Shown piece after piece: positions 8,055 to 16,772 of a DNA stretch of 64,000 bases. The translations under genes were made by a program, and so were the position numbers. The notes beneath the pieces are model-generated. The model was not told the DNA's origin. It searched no databases and was given only the letters and a program-made list of their open reading frames with translations. Numbering within the stretch: position 1 is the first letter of the stretch; every line of letters begins with the position of its first letter. Source of the stretch: Caldilineaceae bacterium (lineage in GTDB: Bacteria > Chloroflexota > Anaerolineae > Caldilineales > Caldilineaceae); NCBI GenBank assembly GCA_022821585.1, contig JAJEDI010000023.1, forward strand, positions 1-64,000. The letters run 5' to 3'.

Positions 8055-9770
8055 ATGACCGAACAACAACAAGCCGAAATCCCCGAAGCCAGATACGATT
8101 CCGAAATCGTCGACGTCCAGCGCCGCATGGTCGAAACTTGGGCCGGCGACAGACCCGTCGATCCCACCACGTACCCCTATTTCAACCCAGACTACCGCCT
8201 CCCCTTCAAGCACATTGGCCTGCAGAAACAGCTCTTCCTCGACAACTACATCCTTGACGAGCTGATCGACGCCGAACGAACCATCCCACCCCCGCAAAAG
8301 GCCGAACCGCCCCTGATCGAGTTTGAAAACCTCCCCTGGGAACGCTACCACTTCACCAGCGTGCCTGCCGCGGCCCTCTACGACCCCGATGACCGCCTCT
8401 TCAAATTGTGGTACAAGACCTTGGTCAGCGGCAACACCAACACCGCCCAGGGCACCGAGGTCATTCTCTGCTACGCCGAGTCCGACGATGCCCTGCACTG
8501 GCGCAAACCCCTGCGCGAGGACTTTCAGCCATTTGAGGACAACCCAAAGACCAACATCGTCGTCCGCGACTTCGACAACGGCACCATCGTCCTCAACCCC
8601 GACCGCAGCGACCCGCAGAGAAAATTCCTCGCCGTCTACAATCCCTCCATGGAGGCCACCAGTCGCGGCCGGCGCGTCATGTCCCGTGTCGCCGCCTCAC
8701 CCGATGGGATCAGCTGGCACGTGATCAGCGACGACTCCCCCTTTCGCCACCACCACCAGATGCGCGTCATCTGGGACGACGCCTACAAAAAGTGGGTCGG
8801 ATACTCCCAGGCCTCCCACGCCTTCGCCAGCCATCTCCACGTCCGCACCATCGGCCGCCAGGAGAGCGCCGACTTCATCAACTGGTCGCCCAAACAGATC
8901 ATCCTCTCCAGCGACTGGGACCCCGGCGTCGGCCCCAACGTCGAGTTCCATACAATGTCCGTCCGCAAAGAAGGCGGCCTCTACATCGGCATCGTCGAGG
9001 AGGCGCACGGGGAGCACCAATGGCTCGTCAACCGCAACGGCAGCAACCAGCGCGACCAGTTCCACACAAAAGCCGCTCTCCATACAAGCCGCGACGGCCA
9101 CCGCTTCTTCCGCGCCGACAGCTACCAACCCTGGGCCGATAACGGCCCGCCCGGCAGCCAGTACTACGGCTACTTTTGTCACACCGTCGCCGGCTACCTC
9201 CTCCACCAGGGCAAAATGGTCATCCCCTGTTCCGCCTTCCCCCACAAACAGCGCGACACGCGCCCCGCCGGCGTATCCAATCACGCGCCCCTCCCGTCAG
9301 CCGCAGCCTCCCGCCGCCACATCGAGGACCTCACCCGCTACGGAATCGGCAGCCCGATGATGGACCATATTCGCCCGGACCTGCCCATCCAGCGCGCCAT
9401 CGGCGCCATCATCCTGCGCGAGGACGGCTGGGCCGCGCTCCGCCCCAAATACGAGGCCGGCCAGGTCATCACCAAACAGTTCGTGTTCGAAGGCAACGCC
9501 CTTCGCGTCAACGCCGACTGTGCCTACGGTCTGATCCGCGTCGCCCACCTCGACCCCGAGCTGAAACCCTACCCCGGCTTCAGCCTGGAGGACGCCATAC
9601 CCCTTCACGCCCCCGCCCGCCAAATATGGCACCAGGCTGCCTGGAAAAACTCGCCAGACCTCCGCACCCTGTGGAACAAGCCCGTACGCATCTGCTTCTC
9701 TCTTCTTGAGAGCAGCCTCTACGGCTTTCAATTTTACTACCGAACTGACACCGCACACGAAGGACCCTGA
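8055..9770 (+). CDS. Five-bladed propeller, GH32/GH43-like hydrolase family protein 2
   Basis: The protein has 571 residues and is a close paralogue of the gene at 2674. Shared landmarks in the same order are KQLFLDNYILDE, PWERYHF, YDPDDRLFKLWY, YAESDDALHWRKPLRE, SPDGISWH and IGRQESADFINWSPK. The C-terminal beta-sandwich starts near residue 450 with REDGWAALRPKYEAGQ. It lacks a signal peptide. The stop codon is four bases from the start of a six-hairpin glycosidase-like gene, so the two are almost certainly co-translated. That pairing strengthens the view that these propellers act on glycosides, though the catalytic acids have not been identified. Confidence 0.72.
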   Translation: MTEQQQAEIPEARYDSEIVDVQRRMVETWAGDRPVDPTTYPYFNPDYRLPFKHIGLQKQLFLDNYILDELIDAERTIPPPQKAEPPLIEFENLPWERYHFTSVPAAALYDPDDRLFKLWYKTLVSGNTNTAQGTEVILCYAESDDALHWRKPLREDFQPFEDNPKTNIVVRDFDNGTIVLNPDRSDPQRKFLAVYNPSMEATSRGRRVMSRVAASPDGISWHVISDDSPFRHHHQMRVIWDDAYKKWVGYSQASHAFASHLHVRTIGRQESADFINWSPKQIILSSDWDPGVGPNVEFHTMSVRKEGGLYIGIVEEAHGEHQWLVNRNGSNQRDQFHTKAALHTSRDGHRFFRADSYQPWADNGPPGSQYYGYFCHTVAGYLLHQGKMVIPCSAFPHKQRDTRPAGVSNHAPLPSAAASRRHIEDLTRYGIGSPMMDHIRPDLPIQRAIGAIILREDGWAALRPKYEAGQVITKQFVFEGNALRVNADCAYGLIRVAHLDPELKPYPGFSLEDAIPLHAPARQIWHQAAWKNSPDLRTLWNKPVRICFSLLESSLYGFQFYYRTDTAHEGP

Positions 9771-9774
9771 GCCC

Positions 9775-11334
9775 ATGCTAGCCAATGTCAACACGACCGA
9801 TATCGCCGGCGCCATCAGGCTGGGATGCCGCACAATGTGTTCGGTCTTCAACGCCGATGACGACGACGTACCCTTCTTCGGCTCCCAGGTCTGGCCCGAG
9901 GCCTTTCTCAGATTCAGTTCCTCAGCCTCCGAATCGCACGTACCCGGCCGCCATCTCAACGCCCTCCTCAACGCCGAAGACGTGCTCGGCCTTACCTTGG
10001 AGGAAGGCTGCATCGACCGCCACGCCCGCGCCGCCTTCCTCTCCTACTCCGGCGATCTTCCTCTCCCACTCAACCGCGATCGCATAGGCGGCCCCCTCGT
10101 CCACTTCTATCCCCATAGCGTCCGCGAGGGATTTCATGCCCTCTACGCTCTGGCCCGTTTCCGCAACAACGCGCCGGCATTGGAGCTGGCAGAACGTAGC
10201 ATACGTGCGATTCAGGAGCTCTGGCATCCACACAAGGGCTGGGACAGAGATCGGATTGAGAGCAAGTTCAAACTCCATTCCACAACATTCATCATCGGAC
10301 TGGCGCGGGCGATCGGCCCCCTGGCCAAGCTGCACCGCCACACCGGTTGCGCCGGCGCGCTCGAACTCGCCCTGGAGCTTGCAGACAAAGCTACAGACGA
10401 GTTCTTCCTCCCGTCGGGCGCCTACGATCGCGAGACCTTCGGCTCCCATACCCACTCTACCACCTGCGTCATGTCTTCGCTCGCCCAATTGGCCGACCTC
10501 ACCCGCAACGCCAGCCTGATGGAGCGAGTCCGCGTTTTCTACGACAACGGGCTCAACGACATTCGCGATCATCTTGGCTGGGTTATCGAAAGCAGTGACG
10601 AAGGCAGAGATCCCGACCGCGGCGAGGTCAACAACACAGGCGACATCGTCGAAACTGCGCTCGTTCTCGGGCAGTGGGGCTATCCGCAATACTACGAAGA
10701 CGCCGAGCGCATCCTCCGCTGCCACATGCTCCCCTCGCAGCTGTGCGACATCTCCTTCATTCGCGAACCCGACAAGCCGCACAACGAGGACGGCAAGCGC
10801 GATGTCGCCAACAGGCACCTCGGCGCATTCGGCTTCCCCGCCCCCTACGGCCACAAGACCATCGACGCCCAACGTATCAGCTTCAACATGGACATCGTCG
10901 GCGGCTCAATTGGGTCCCTGTGCGAAGTCTACCGGCAATCCGTGGACACGACCTCTGCGGGCCACTACATCAATCTGCACTTCGACCACGAAACCGAAGC
11001 GGTAGACGTCGAGTCGCCTTATACGCACCCCCACATGCGCGTACGCGCCAAGCGGCCCGGCCCCCTCTTCGTGCGCCTGCCCAGCTGGGTCGATTCAGAC
11101 GCCGTCACCGTAGATGGCTCAAATGAACCCCCTCGCTGCAACAACGGCTATCTGGTCCTCAGCCAGCCGCCCCTTAACCTCTGGATCACCATCCGATTCG
11201 AACTGACCGAACGCGAAATAGTTCTCAGCCACCGCACCCGCGACATAAGAGTGCGCCTCCGCGGCGATTCTGTCGCCGCCATGTCCAACTTCGGCGCCGA
11301 ACTCACTTACTTCCCCGCCCTGGAGGGGCAATAG
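9775..11334 (+). CDS. Six-hairpin glycosidase-like protein (GH127-related)
   Basis: The protein has about 519 residues, starting at the ATG with AAGGA upstream. An earlier in-frame ATG at 9706 would overlap the preceding gene. The long helical N-terminal region (GFHALYALARF, then HSTTFIIGLARAIGPLAKLH) suits an alpha/alpha barrel. The segment FNMDIVGGSIGSLCEVYRQS near the middle, followed by a beta-domain (RAKRPGPLFVRLPSW), resembles GH127-type beta-L-arabinofuranosidases and related uncharacterised proteins. Enzymatic specificity is not claimed. It is paired with the propeller gene immediately upstream. Confidence 0.6.
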   Translation: MLANVNTTDIAGAIRLGCRTMCSVFNADDDDVPFFGSQVWPEAFLRFSSSASESHVPGRHLNALLNAEDVLGLTLEEGCIDRHARAAFLSYSGDLPLPLNRDRIGGPLVHFYPHSVREGFHALYALARFRNNAPALELAERSIRAIQELWHPHKGWDRDRIESKFKLHSTTFIIGLARAIGPLAKLHRHTGCAGALELALELADKATDEFFLPSGAYDRETFGSHTHSTTCVMSSLAQLADLTRNASLMERVRVFYDNGLNDIRDHLGWVIESSDEGRDPDRGEVNNTGDIVETALVLGQWGYPQYYEDAERILRCHMLPSQLCDISFIREPDKPHNEDGKRDVANRHLGAFGFPAPYGHKTIDAQRISFNMDIVGGSIGSLCEVYRQSVDTTSAGHYINLHFDHETEAVDVESPYTHPHMRVRAKRPGPLFVRLPSWVDSDAVTVDGSNEPPRCNNGYLVLSQPPLNLWITIRFELTEREIVLSHRTRDIRVRLRGDSVAAMSNFGAELTYFPALEGQ

Positions 11335-11360
11335 CACAACCTCCCATCCGCCAAACTACT

Positions 11361-11387
11361 GTAGGGGCACCCCTTGTGGGTGCCCTG
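11361..11387. repeat. GTAGGGGC hairpin repeat (copy 2)
   Basis: GTAGGGGCACCC pairs with GGGTGCCC around CTTGT. It is the same as the copies at 25830 and 29456 and differs by compensatory stem changes from the copy at 222. It lies between the glycosidase-like gene and the PIG-L gene and could form a stable RNA hairpin there, although no T-tract follows. Confidence 0.75.
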
Positions 11388-11460
11388 ACCGTTGCCCTTC
11401 AGAATCTCGGTTCAAACAATGCGCCAACTCCCCCTGATTCCACTGTAAAGGAACCCAACC

Positions 11461-12375
11461 ATGGCCAGCAGACCTATCCACATCCTACTCGTAGCCGCCC
11501 ATCCCGCAGACAGCTTCGACATGGCCGGCGGCACACTCGCCCACCATGTAGACCAGGGTGACAAGGTAACCGCAGCCATCCTCACCACCGGCGTGCGCTC
11601 CCACCACTGGGAACTCGGCGAGCAGCGGCGCCGCGCCGGCGCCGATTTGGATGTGGAACAATATGTGGCTCAAGCCGTCGAGGAAAAACTGGAAGAGGTC
11701 CGCCGCGCCTGCCGCATCCTCGGCTTCGACGACGTGCGCGACCTCGGCTTCGAAGACGACGACATCCTCGTCACCCAGGACAAGATCGAAGCAATCGCCG
11801 AGGTCATCCGCGCCGTCAAGCCCGACATGCTCATCACCCACCACCCCTTCGAGAGCGGCGGTTTCAAAATGCACGGCACAACCGGCCAGTGCACCCTCTA
11901 CGCCTGGCAGCTCGCTATGGGATCGGGCCGCGGCCGCCAGGAGCGCCATCCCGTACCCTGCATCTACTTCATGAACCCAACCGCCTACATCGGCAACAAC
12001 AGCCTCGAATACGCCGGCACCGCCCGCGTCGACCTCTACATCGACATAACCGACGTTATCGACAAAAAAGTGCGCGCACTCGACCAGATCGCCAGCCAGT
12101 ACTACGGAGGACCCTACGCCCGCAAGCGCGCCGAAACCTCCGACGGAAGCTCCGGAAACAGCGCCCTCGTAGCCTACGCCGAAGAGTTCCAGCGCTTTCA
12201 GCCCCTGGTCCGCTACACGCTCCCCATCACCGACGCCGAGCTCGAACGCATAACCGAGCCGCAGTCAGCCCACATGGGCCGCCGCAGCGAAATAATCGGA
12301 GGTCTGATGCCGCTGTCCGACGGCGAAACCTTCACCTCCCGCCATCGCATGTCAAAGGAAAAATACGAGGACTAA
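11461..12375 (+). CDS. PIG-L/LmbE family deacetylase with AHPAD motif
   Basis: The protein has 304 residues. The N-terminal strand and metal loop read LLVAAHPADSFDMAGGTLAH (H14, P15, A16, D17). Family members usually have AHPDDE, in which the first aspartate acts as base and the histidine and second aspartate bind zinc. Here the presumed base is alanine. A later metal segment is visible as ITHHPFESGG. PIG-L enzymes remove N-acetyl groups from sugars such as GlcNAc. The AHPAD version recalls a subgroup I associate with environmental Chloroflexota. The start has AAAGGAA nearby. It follows the glycosidase-like gene at a distance of 126 bases and may be independently transcribed. Confidence 0.82.
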   Translation: MASRPIHILLVAAHPADSFDMAGGTLAHHVDQGDKVTAAILTTGVRSHHWELGEQRRRAGADLDVEQYVAQAVEEKLEEVRRACRILGFDDVRDLGFEDDDILVTQDKIEAIAEVIRAVKPDMLITHHPFESGGFKMHGTTGQCTLYAWQLAMGSGRGRQERHPVPCIYFMNPTAYIGNNSLEYAGTARVDLYIDITDVIDKKVRALDQIASQYYGGPYARKRAETSDGSSGNSALVAYAEEFQRFQPLVRYTLPITDAELERITEPQSAHMGRRSEIIGGLMPLSDGETFTSRHRMSKEKYED

Positions 12376-12510
12376 AATATTCCGGCCCCGGCCCCAATAG
12401 CATTCAACTGTTGCTAGTTGATCTAATACTGAACAACGTCTTGCGGGGACAAAGTGCAGCTGACCGGCGTGGGGCCGCGCAACTTTGCAGCAAATCCAAA
12501 TTTGCCTTAG

Positions 12511-12670
12511 GAGTTCTTCGCGACTCTTCGCGTAACTTCGCGGTTTAAGAAAAAAGTGTTCTCCGCGTACTGCGCGGTCAATAGGGTTTTCTTCGTGGTC
12601 CTTAGTGGCCCTTCGTGGATTAGAGGTGTTCTTCGCGACCCTTCGCGTAACTTCGCGGATAAAATCGAAA
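12511..12670. repeat. TTCGCG repeat array 1 (degenerate units)
   Basis: About three units of the pattern GTGTTCTTCGCG.CCCTTCGCGT.CTTCGCGGATAAA lie here, the middle one diverged to CTTCGTGG. Inside each unit, CTTCGCG recurs every 10-12 bases. The array begins 136 bases after the PIG-L stop and ends 53 bases before the stop codon of the minus-strand DUF3830 gene. Relative to that gene it is a 3-prime trailer reading TTTATCCGCGAAG. The rest of the 348-base gap holds no gene. Confidence 0.8.
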
Positions 12671-12723
12671 AGTCACTCTTCAACCCGACTGATGATCATC
12701 CGCTCATCGCCCGCACCGTTCCG

Positions 12724-13158
12724 CTACAGATCCTGGCAGGCCGCAGCCAGTTCCTCCAGCCCTTCCGTGATCGTGGCAAACAAATTGCCCGGCATATGCC
12801 CTTCCGGCCCCAGCAGATAATTCTCTCGCCCGTAGAAGATCGCCAGATCGATCAACCCCGTCTCACGGCACTGCTCCCGCAGGAAGGGCGGTACGTTGCT
12901 GCCCGGAGGCACCGGCAAATATAGAAAGTCGCCCGGAATCGGAAAGACCGTGGCGTTCTCTCTCCCGGGGTCCTCATCCGCAAACGGCGGCGTCAGTATA
13001 TAGACCTCGTTGTTTGCCCACTTGGCATGATAGGCTTCGCCCTCAAGCGGCAGCGCATTCCAGACCGCCTCGGCCGTCAACGGCGCCGCATCGTCTAGAA
13101 GCTCTGCGACGGCGGAAACATTGTGCTTCTCAAATGAGATCCTGATCTTGCGACCCAT
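12724..13158 (-). CDS. DUF3830 family protein 1 (cyclophilin-like fold)
   Basis: The protein has 144 residues. It matches DUF3830 in pattern: an N-terminal beta strand (KIRISFEKHNV), then the hallmark APLTAEAVWNALPLEGEAYHA (about 25-45), the ENATVFPIPGDFLYLP segment, and a C-terminal YGRENYLLGPEGHMPGNLF. The family has a small cyclophilin-like barrel, and members often sit near amidase, hydantoinase and racemase genes. Biochemical function is unknown to me. A good AGGAG precedes the start. A close paralogue lies at 25314. The gene is alone on its strand, and its 3-prime side carries a TTCGCG array. Confidence 0.8.
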   Translation of the reverse strand: MGRKIRISFEKHNVSAVAELLDDAAPLTAEAVWNALPLEGEAYHAKWANNEVYILTPPFADEDPGRENATVFPIPGDFLYLPVPPGSNVPPFLREQCRETGLIDLAIFYGRENYLLGPEGHMPGNLFATITEGLEELAAACQDL

Positions 13159-13283
13159 GCTATCTACTCCTGTATCCTATGCAATGCTGATAGTGTCTGT
13201 TTCCGATTCATCTTAAGAGCTCTAATCCAGCGTTTCGGACCTCTGCAGGCTCGAATTAATTGGATTTTCTCACTCCAGAAACT

Positions 13284-13311
13284 TTGAAATCTCGATTCTC
13301 GATGGTAAATT
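13284..13311 (+). promoter_or_regulatory. Possible promoter for the first ABC importer operon
   Basis: TTGAAA (13284-13289) and TAAATT (13306-13311) are separated by 16 bases in an AT-rich patch that stands out from the local GC-rich sequence. The next gene starts at 13379 with AAGGAG. The match to a housekeeping sigma consensus is moderate. Confidence 0.35.
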
Positions 13312-13378
13312 ATTTGCCGACCCAACCGCTTTTCCCCATTCTATCTGCGGTACCACAATCCACAAAGGAGACGTTCTC

Positions 13379-14785
13379 ATGAAGAGATCTTCAGAAGATA
13401 CTCTCGGTCTTCAGCTCAATCGCCGCGCGCTGCTGCGTTTGGGAGGGTTAAGCGGCGCTGGCCTTGCCCTGGCAGCCTGCGCACCTGCTGCCCCACAGGC
13501 GTCTGCCCCATCCGCTTCGGATGACGGTGGCGCCGACGCTGAACCGACGACAGTGGAGATCTGGACCGGCTTCGGACAGGGCCGCATGGCCGACGCCATG
13601 ACCGGCGCTATCGACAGGTTCGGCGAAGAGAATGAACAGTTCGAGCCCAACCACGTCATCGTGCCTTGGGGCGAAATCCACGACAAAGTAATCGCTAACA
13701 CCGCCGCCGGCAACCCGCCCGACTCCTACCGCGGCTGGGCCTGGATCGTGGCCGAAGACGCACCCATCGGCGCCCTGACCGACCTGACCGATTTCGTCGA
13801 GGCCGAAGGCGTGCCTCAGGATGACTACTGGCCCGCTACCTGGAAGCAGATGCAGTACCAGGGCAAATTCTATGCCATGAGCATCTCGACCATCGTCCAA
13901 CTCTTCTACTATAACAAGGACAGGATGGCCGAAGGCGGCTTCGATCCCGAAAACGTGCCCGCCAACCTGGAAGAATGGGAAGAGATGGGCCACGCCCTGA
14001 CCGAAACCGAAGACAGCGGCGAACTCGATCGCATCGGTTTCATCCCTCTCATCCCCCGCGCCGACCCGCACAACTGGCTGCCCGCATTCGGCGCCGCAGT
14101 CTGGGATGAAGAGACCACCACCGTGACGGTCAACAATGAACGCACACTTCGCCTGCTCAACTGGTACAGTAGCTACAACGAACGCTATGGCGCCGAAAAC
14201 ATCCAGGCCTTCCGCACTGCCTACGGAGGCAACTTCTTTGGTCGTAACTCTCCCGAGGGCCTCTATTACACGGGCCAGATAGCTGCCTGGCAAGCCGGCT
14301 CTTGGTTGTTCAATGACATCGGCGAATACGGGCCCGACCTGAACTTCGGCGTTGCCGCAACGCCCTCGCCCAGCGACATCACCGACGGCCATCCCGGCAA
14401 ATTGGTCGCCAACATGTACTTCGTACCTGCAAACGCCAAAAATGTTCCCGGCGGCTTTGCCTTCAGCAACTTCATGAGCTCCTCCAAATGGGTCGCCCTC
14501 AATAAGGCAGTGCCGGACTCCGTAACACCCTCACGCATCAGCAACGCAACCGACCCTGAGGTAGAGGCAGCTGGCGGCTTCTGGATGCCTTTTGCCCGCG
14601 ACAACATCCTCCCCAAAGCCTGGGCTGTACCCAGCATGCCCGGCATCCAATACCTGGCAGGCCAGATCTACGAGGCCATCGACGAAATCGCTTACGACGG
14701 CGCCGACCCCGAAGCCGTGTTGGAGGCATTGTCCGGTCGCGTCCAGGACGAAGTAAACAACAAGCTGGAAGCCGCAGGTGGCTAA
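13379..14785 (+). CDS. ABC importer solute-binding lipoprotein 1 (carbohydrate type)
   Basis: The protein has 468 residues. It is the family 1 extracellular binding protein of an uptake ABC system. The N-terminus has a twin-arginine motif, N-R15-R16-A-L-L, then a hydrophobic stretch and the lipobox LAAC with C34, so it is probably Tat-exported and lipid-anchored. A low-complexity Ala/Ser/Asp linker follows. The mature part has WTGFGQGRMADAMTGAI, FYAMSISTIVQLFYYNKD and a C-terminal helix typical of maltose/glycerol-3-phosphate-type binding proteins. AAGGAG precedes the start. The two permease genes follow directly; no ATPase gene is nearby, so a shared ATPase elsewhere is likely. Confidence 0.9.
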   Translation: MKRSSEDTLGLQLNRRALLRLGGLSGAGLALAACAPAAPQASAPSASDDGGADAEPTTVEIWTGFGQGRMADAMTGAIDRFGEENEQFEPNHVIVPWGEIHDKVIANTAAGNPPDSYRGWAWIVAEDAPIGALTDLTDFVEAEGVPQDDYWPATWKQMQYQGKFYAMSISTIVQLFYYNKDRMAEGGFDPENVPANLEEWEEMGHALTETEDSGELDRIGFIPLIPRADPHNWLPAFGAAVWDEETTTVTVNNERTLRLLNWYSSYNERYGAENIQAFRTAYGGNFFGRNSPEGLYYTGQIAAWQAGSWLFNDIGEYGPDLNFGVAATPSPSDITDGHPGKLVANMYFVPANAKNVPGGFAFSNFMSSSKWVALNKAVPDSVTPSRISNATDPEVEAAGGFWMPFARDNILPKAWAVPSMPGIQYLAGQIYEAIDEIAYDGADPEAVLEALSGRVQDEVNNKLEAAGG

Positions 14786-14801
14786 GGCTCTATTCTTCGA
14801 C

Positions 14802-14848
14802 TCAGACACGTTCCCCAACTTTCCTGCCGTTTGCGGGAACGTGTCTGA
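14802..14848 (+). terminator. Intra-operon hairpin between binding protein and permease 1
   Basis: TCAGACACGTTCCC (14802-14815) and GGGAACGTGTCTGA (14835-14848) form a perfect 14-bp stem with a 19-base loop. It lies between the binding-protein stop and the permease start. Such hairpins commonly protect or partly terminate the message so that binding protein is made in excess over permease. A similar element lies at the same point of the second ABC operon. Confidence 0.65.
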
Positions 14849-14898
14849 TTTGAACTGACAGTGCCCACTGAATTTCCGGATATTTCTGAGGTGACCTG

Positions 14899-15837
14899 AT
14901 GAGTGTATTTGCCGGGACTCGTATCGAACGCTCCCGAACGTCACTTTCGGACATGAGTCCGATGGTCCGCAGGCGTCTTGTCTGGGGTCTCTTTTTCATC
15001 TCACCCTGGGTACTGGGATTCTTGGCATTCACACTCTATCCCATCGCAGCCTCTTTCTACTACGGCTTTACCAACTACAACATCCTCAACTTCACACCCA
15101 GATGGGTCGGGACCGAGAACTATGCTGACCTGTTTACGTCTGATAACGTCTTCTGGGGCTCGCTGCGCGTGACCATCCAGTATGTTGCCATGCTTGTCGG
15201 CCTCGCCACCGTTTTCGACATCTGCATTGCCCTGCTGTTGAACATGAACGTCAGAGGGCTGTCGCTCTACCGCACCGTCTTCTATCTCCCTGTGATGGTG
15301 CCGGTCGTAGCCGCAACCCTTACCTGGGTCTGGATACTCAATCCGCGCCACGGGCTGGTGAACGGGCTCCTGGATCGAATCGGCGTTGACGGCCCGCTAT
15401 GGCTGGCTTCCCCTAGAACCGCCCTGTTTTCTCTCGTGCTCGTCGCCGTCTGGGGCAGCGGCCGCGCAGTGCTCATCTACCTCGCCGGCCTCAAAGAGAT
15501 CCCCAGCCACCTCTACGAAGCCGCCGAAATCGACGGTGCCAACCCCTTCCGCAAAATGTGGCACATCACCCTGCCGCTGCTTACACCGCAAATCCTCTTC
15601 AACGTCATCACAATGACGATATTCTCATTCCAGTCGATAGCCGCCCCGCTGATTATGACCGGCGGTGGACCCAACAAAGCGACCCTTCTCTACGGCCTGC
15701 AACTCTATCGCCTGGCATTTGAACGGCTTCGCATGGGCTACGCTTCGGCCATGGCCTGGATCCTGTTTCTGCTGATTCTCGCGCTCACGATAACCATGTT
15801 TTACGGCTCTCGACGCTTCATTCACTACGATAGATAG
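14899..15837 (+). CDS. ABC importer permease 1A (MalF/UgpA type)
   Basis: The protein has 312 residues and about six membrane spans; the first is at about 27-52. The ATPase-coupling EAA loop is EAAEIDGANPFRKMWHITLP, from about residue 207. The profile and length match the first permease of carbohydrate importers. The start is preceded by GAGG. The second permease follows after 14 bases. A second frame-internal ATG (MSPMVRR) exists, but the chosen start has the better ribosome-binding site. Confidence 0.92.
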   Translation: MSVFAGTRIERSRTSLSDMSPMVRRRLVWGLFFISPWVLGFLAFTLYPIAASFYYGFTNYNILNFTPRWVGTENYADLFTSDNVFWGSLRVTIQYVAMLVGLATVFDICIALLLNMNVRGLSLYRTVFYLPVMVPVVAATLTWVWILNPRHGLVNGLLDRIGVDGPLWLASPRTALFSLVLVAVWGSGRAVLIYLAGLKEIPSHLYEAAEIDGANPFRKMWHITLPLLTPQILFNVITMTIFSFQSIAAPLIMTGGGPNKATLLYGLQLYRLAFERLRMGYASAMAWILFLLILALTITMFYGSRRFIHYDR

Positions 15838-15851
15838 ACGGGGCTTACCTA

Positions 15852-16742
15852 GTGACAGCCACGACCGGCGACCTACCCCAACCGACGACGATCCGCTCCG
15901 GCTCGATCAAGGCGCGCACCGAGTTGCTGCTGCAACAGTTGGGCGCGCACGCAACCTTGATTTTCTTCGGCATTATTTTCATGCTTCCATTCCTCTGGAT
16001 GGTGTCCAGCTCCCTCAAGCCCACGGCAGACATTTTTCAGATCCCCGTGCGCCTCATCCCGGAGACCGTTACCCTTGAAAATTATCCCGAAGCCATAAGA
16101 GCGATCCACTTCCTGCGCTATCTGGGCAACACCTTCTACTACGCCGCCTTCATTATGGTGGCAGCCGTGGTCTCTAACGTCTTCATCGGCTACGGCTTCG
16201 CCCGCATCGACTGGCCGGGGCGTGACATCGTCTTCATTCTCGTCATCTCAACCATGATGCTCCCCCACCAGGTGCGCTTCATCCCTCTCTTCATCACCTA
16301 TAGCCGCATAGGCTGGCTGGACTCATTTAACCCCTTGATCATCCCTGCCTTCTTCGGCAATGCCTTCTTTGTCTTCTTGGTCCGCCAGTTCATGTTGACC
16401 TTCCCCAAGGACCTCGATGACGCCGCCCGAGTTGACGGCGCCAACGAGCTGATGATCTTCTGGCGCATCGTCACGCCCCTCTCCAAGCCGGCCATCATCA
16501 CCATCGCCATCTTCGAATTCATGCACGGCTGGCACGACTTCATCGGCCCGCTCGTCTACCTGCGCAATCCTGACCTCTACACGCTCTCAGTCGGATTGCG
16601 CCTCTATTTCACCCAGCACGGCGCAGAATGGGGTCTGCTCATGGCGGCGTCAACGCTCTTCACCCTGCCCATGATCGTTGTCTTCTTCTTCGCCCAGCGC
16701 ACCTTTATCGAGGGCATCAGCTTCACCGGCGTCAAGGGATAA
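15852..16742 (+). CDS. ABC importer permease 1B (MalG/UgpE type)
   Basis: The protein has 296 residues, using a GTG start. Six membrane spans are predicted, with MLPFLWMVSSSLKP in the first, a hallmark of the MalG/UgpE family. The EAA loop reads DAARVDGANELMIFWRIVTP, from about 190. The C-terminus ends with FIEGISFTGVKG, the usual end of this family. It forms the transmembrane heterodimer with the preceding permease. The PhyH gene 30 bases downstream is probably on the same message, linking uptake to oxidation. Confidence 0.92.
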   Translation: MTATTGDLPQPTTIRSGSIKARTELLLQQLGAHATLIFFGIIFMLPFLWMVSSSLKPTADIFQIPVRLIPETVTLENYPEAIRAIHFLRYLGNTFYYAAFIMVAAVVSNVFIGYGFARIDWPGRDIVFILVISTMMLPHQVRFIPLFITYSRIGWLDSFNPLIIPAFFGNAFFVFLVRQFMLTFPKDLDDAARVDGANELMIFWRIVTPLSKPAIITIAIFEFMHGWHDFIGPLVYLRNPDLYTLSVGLRLYFTQHGAEWGLLMAASTLFTLPMIVVFFFAQRTFIEGISFTGVKG

Positions 16743-16772
16743 CTGCAAGCCGCTCAAAAAAAGGATAAGCGC

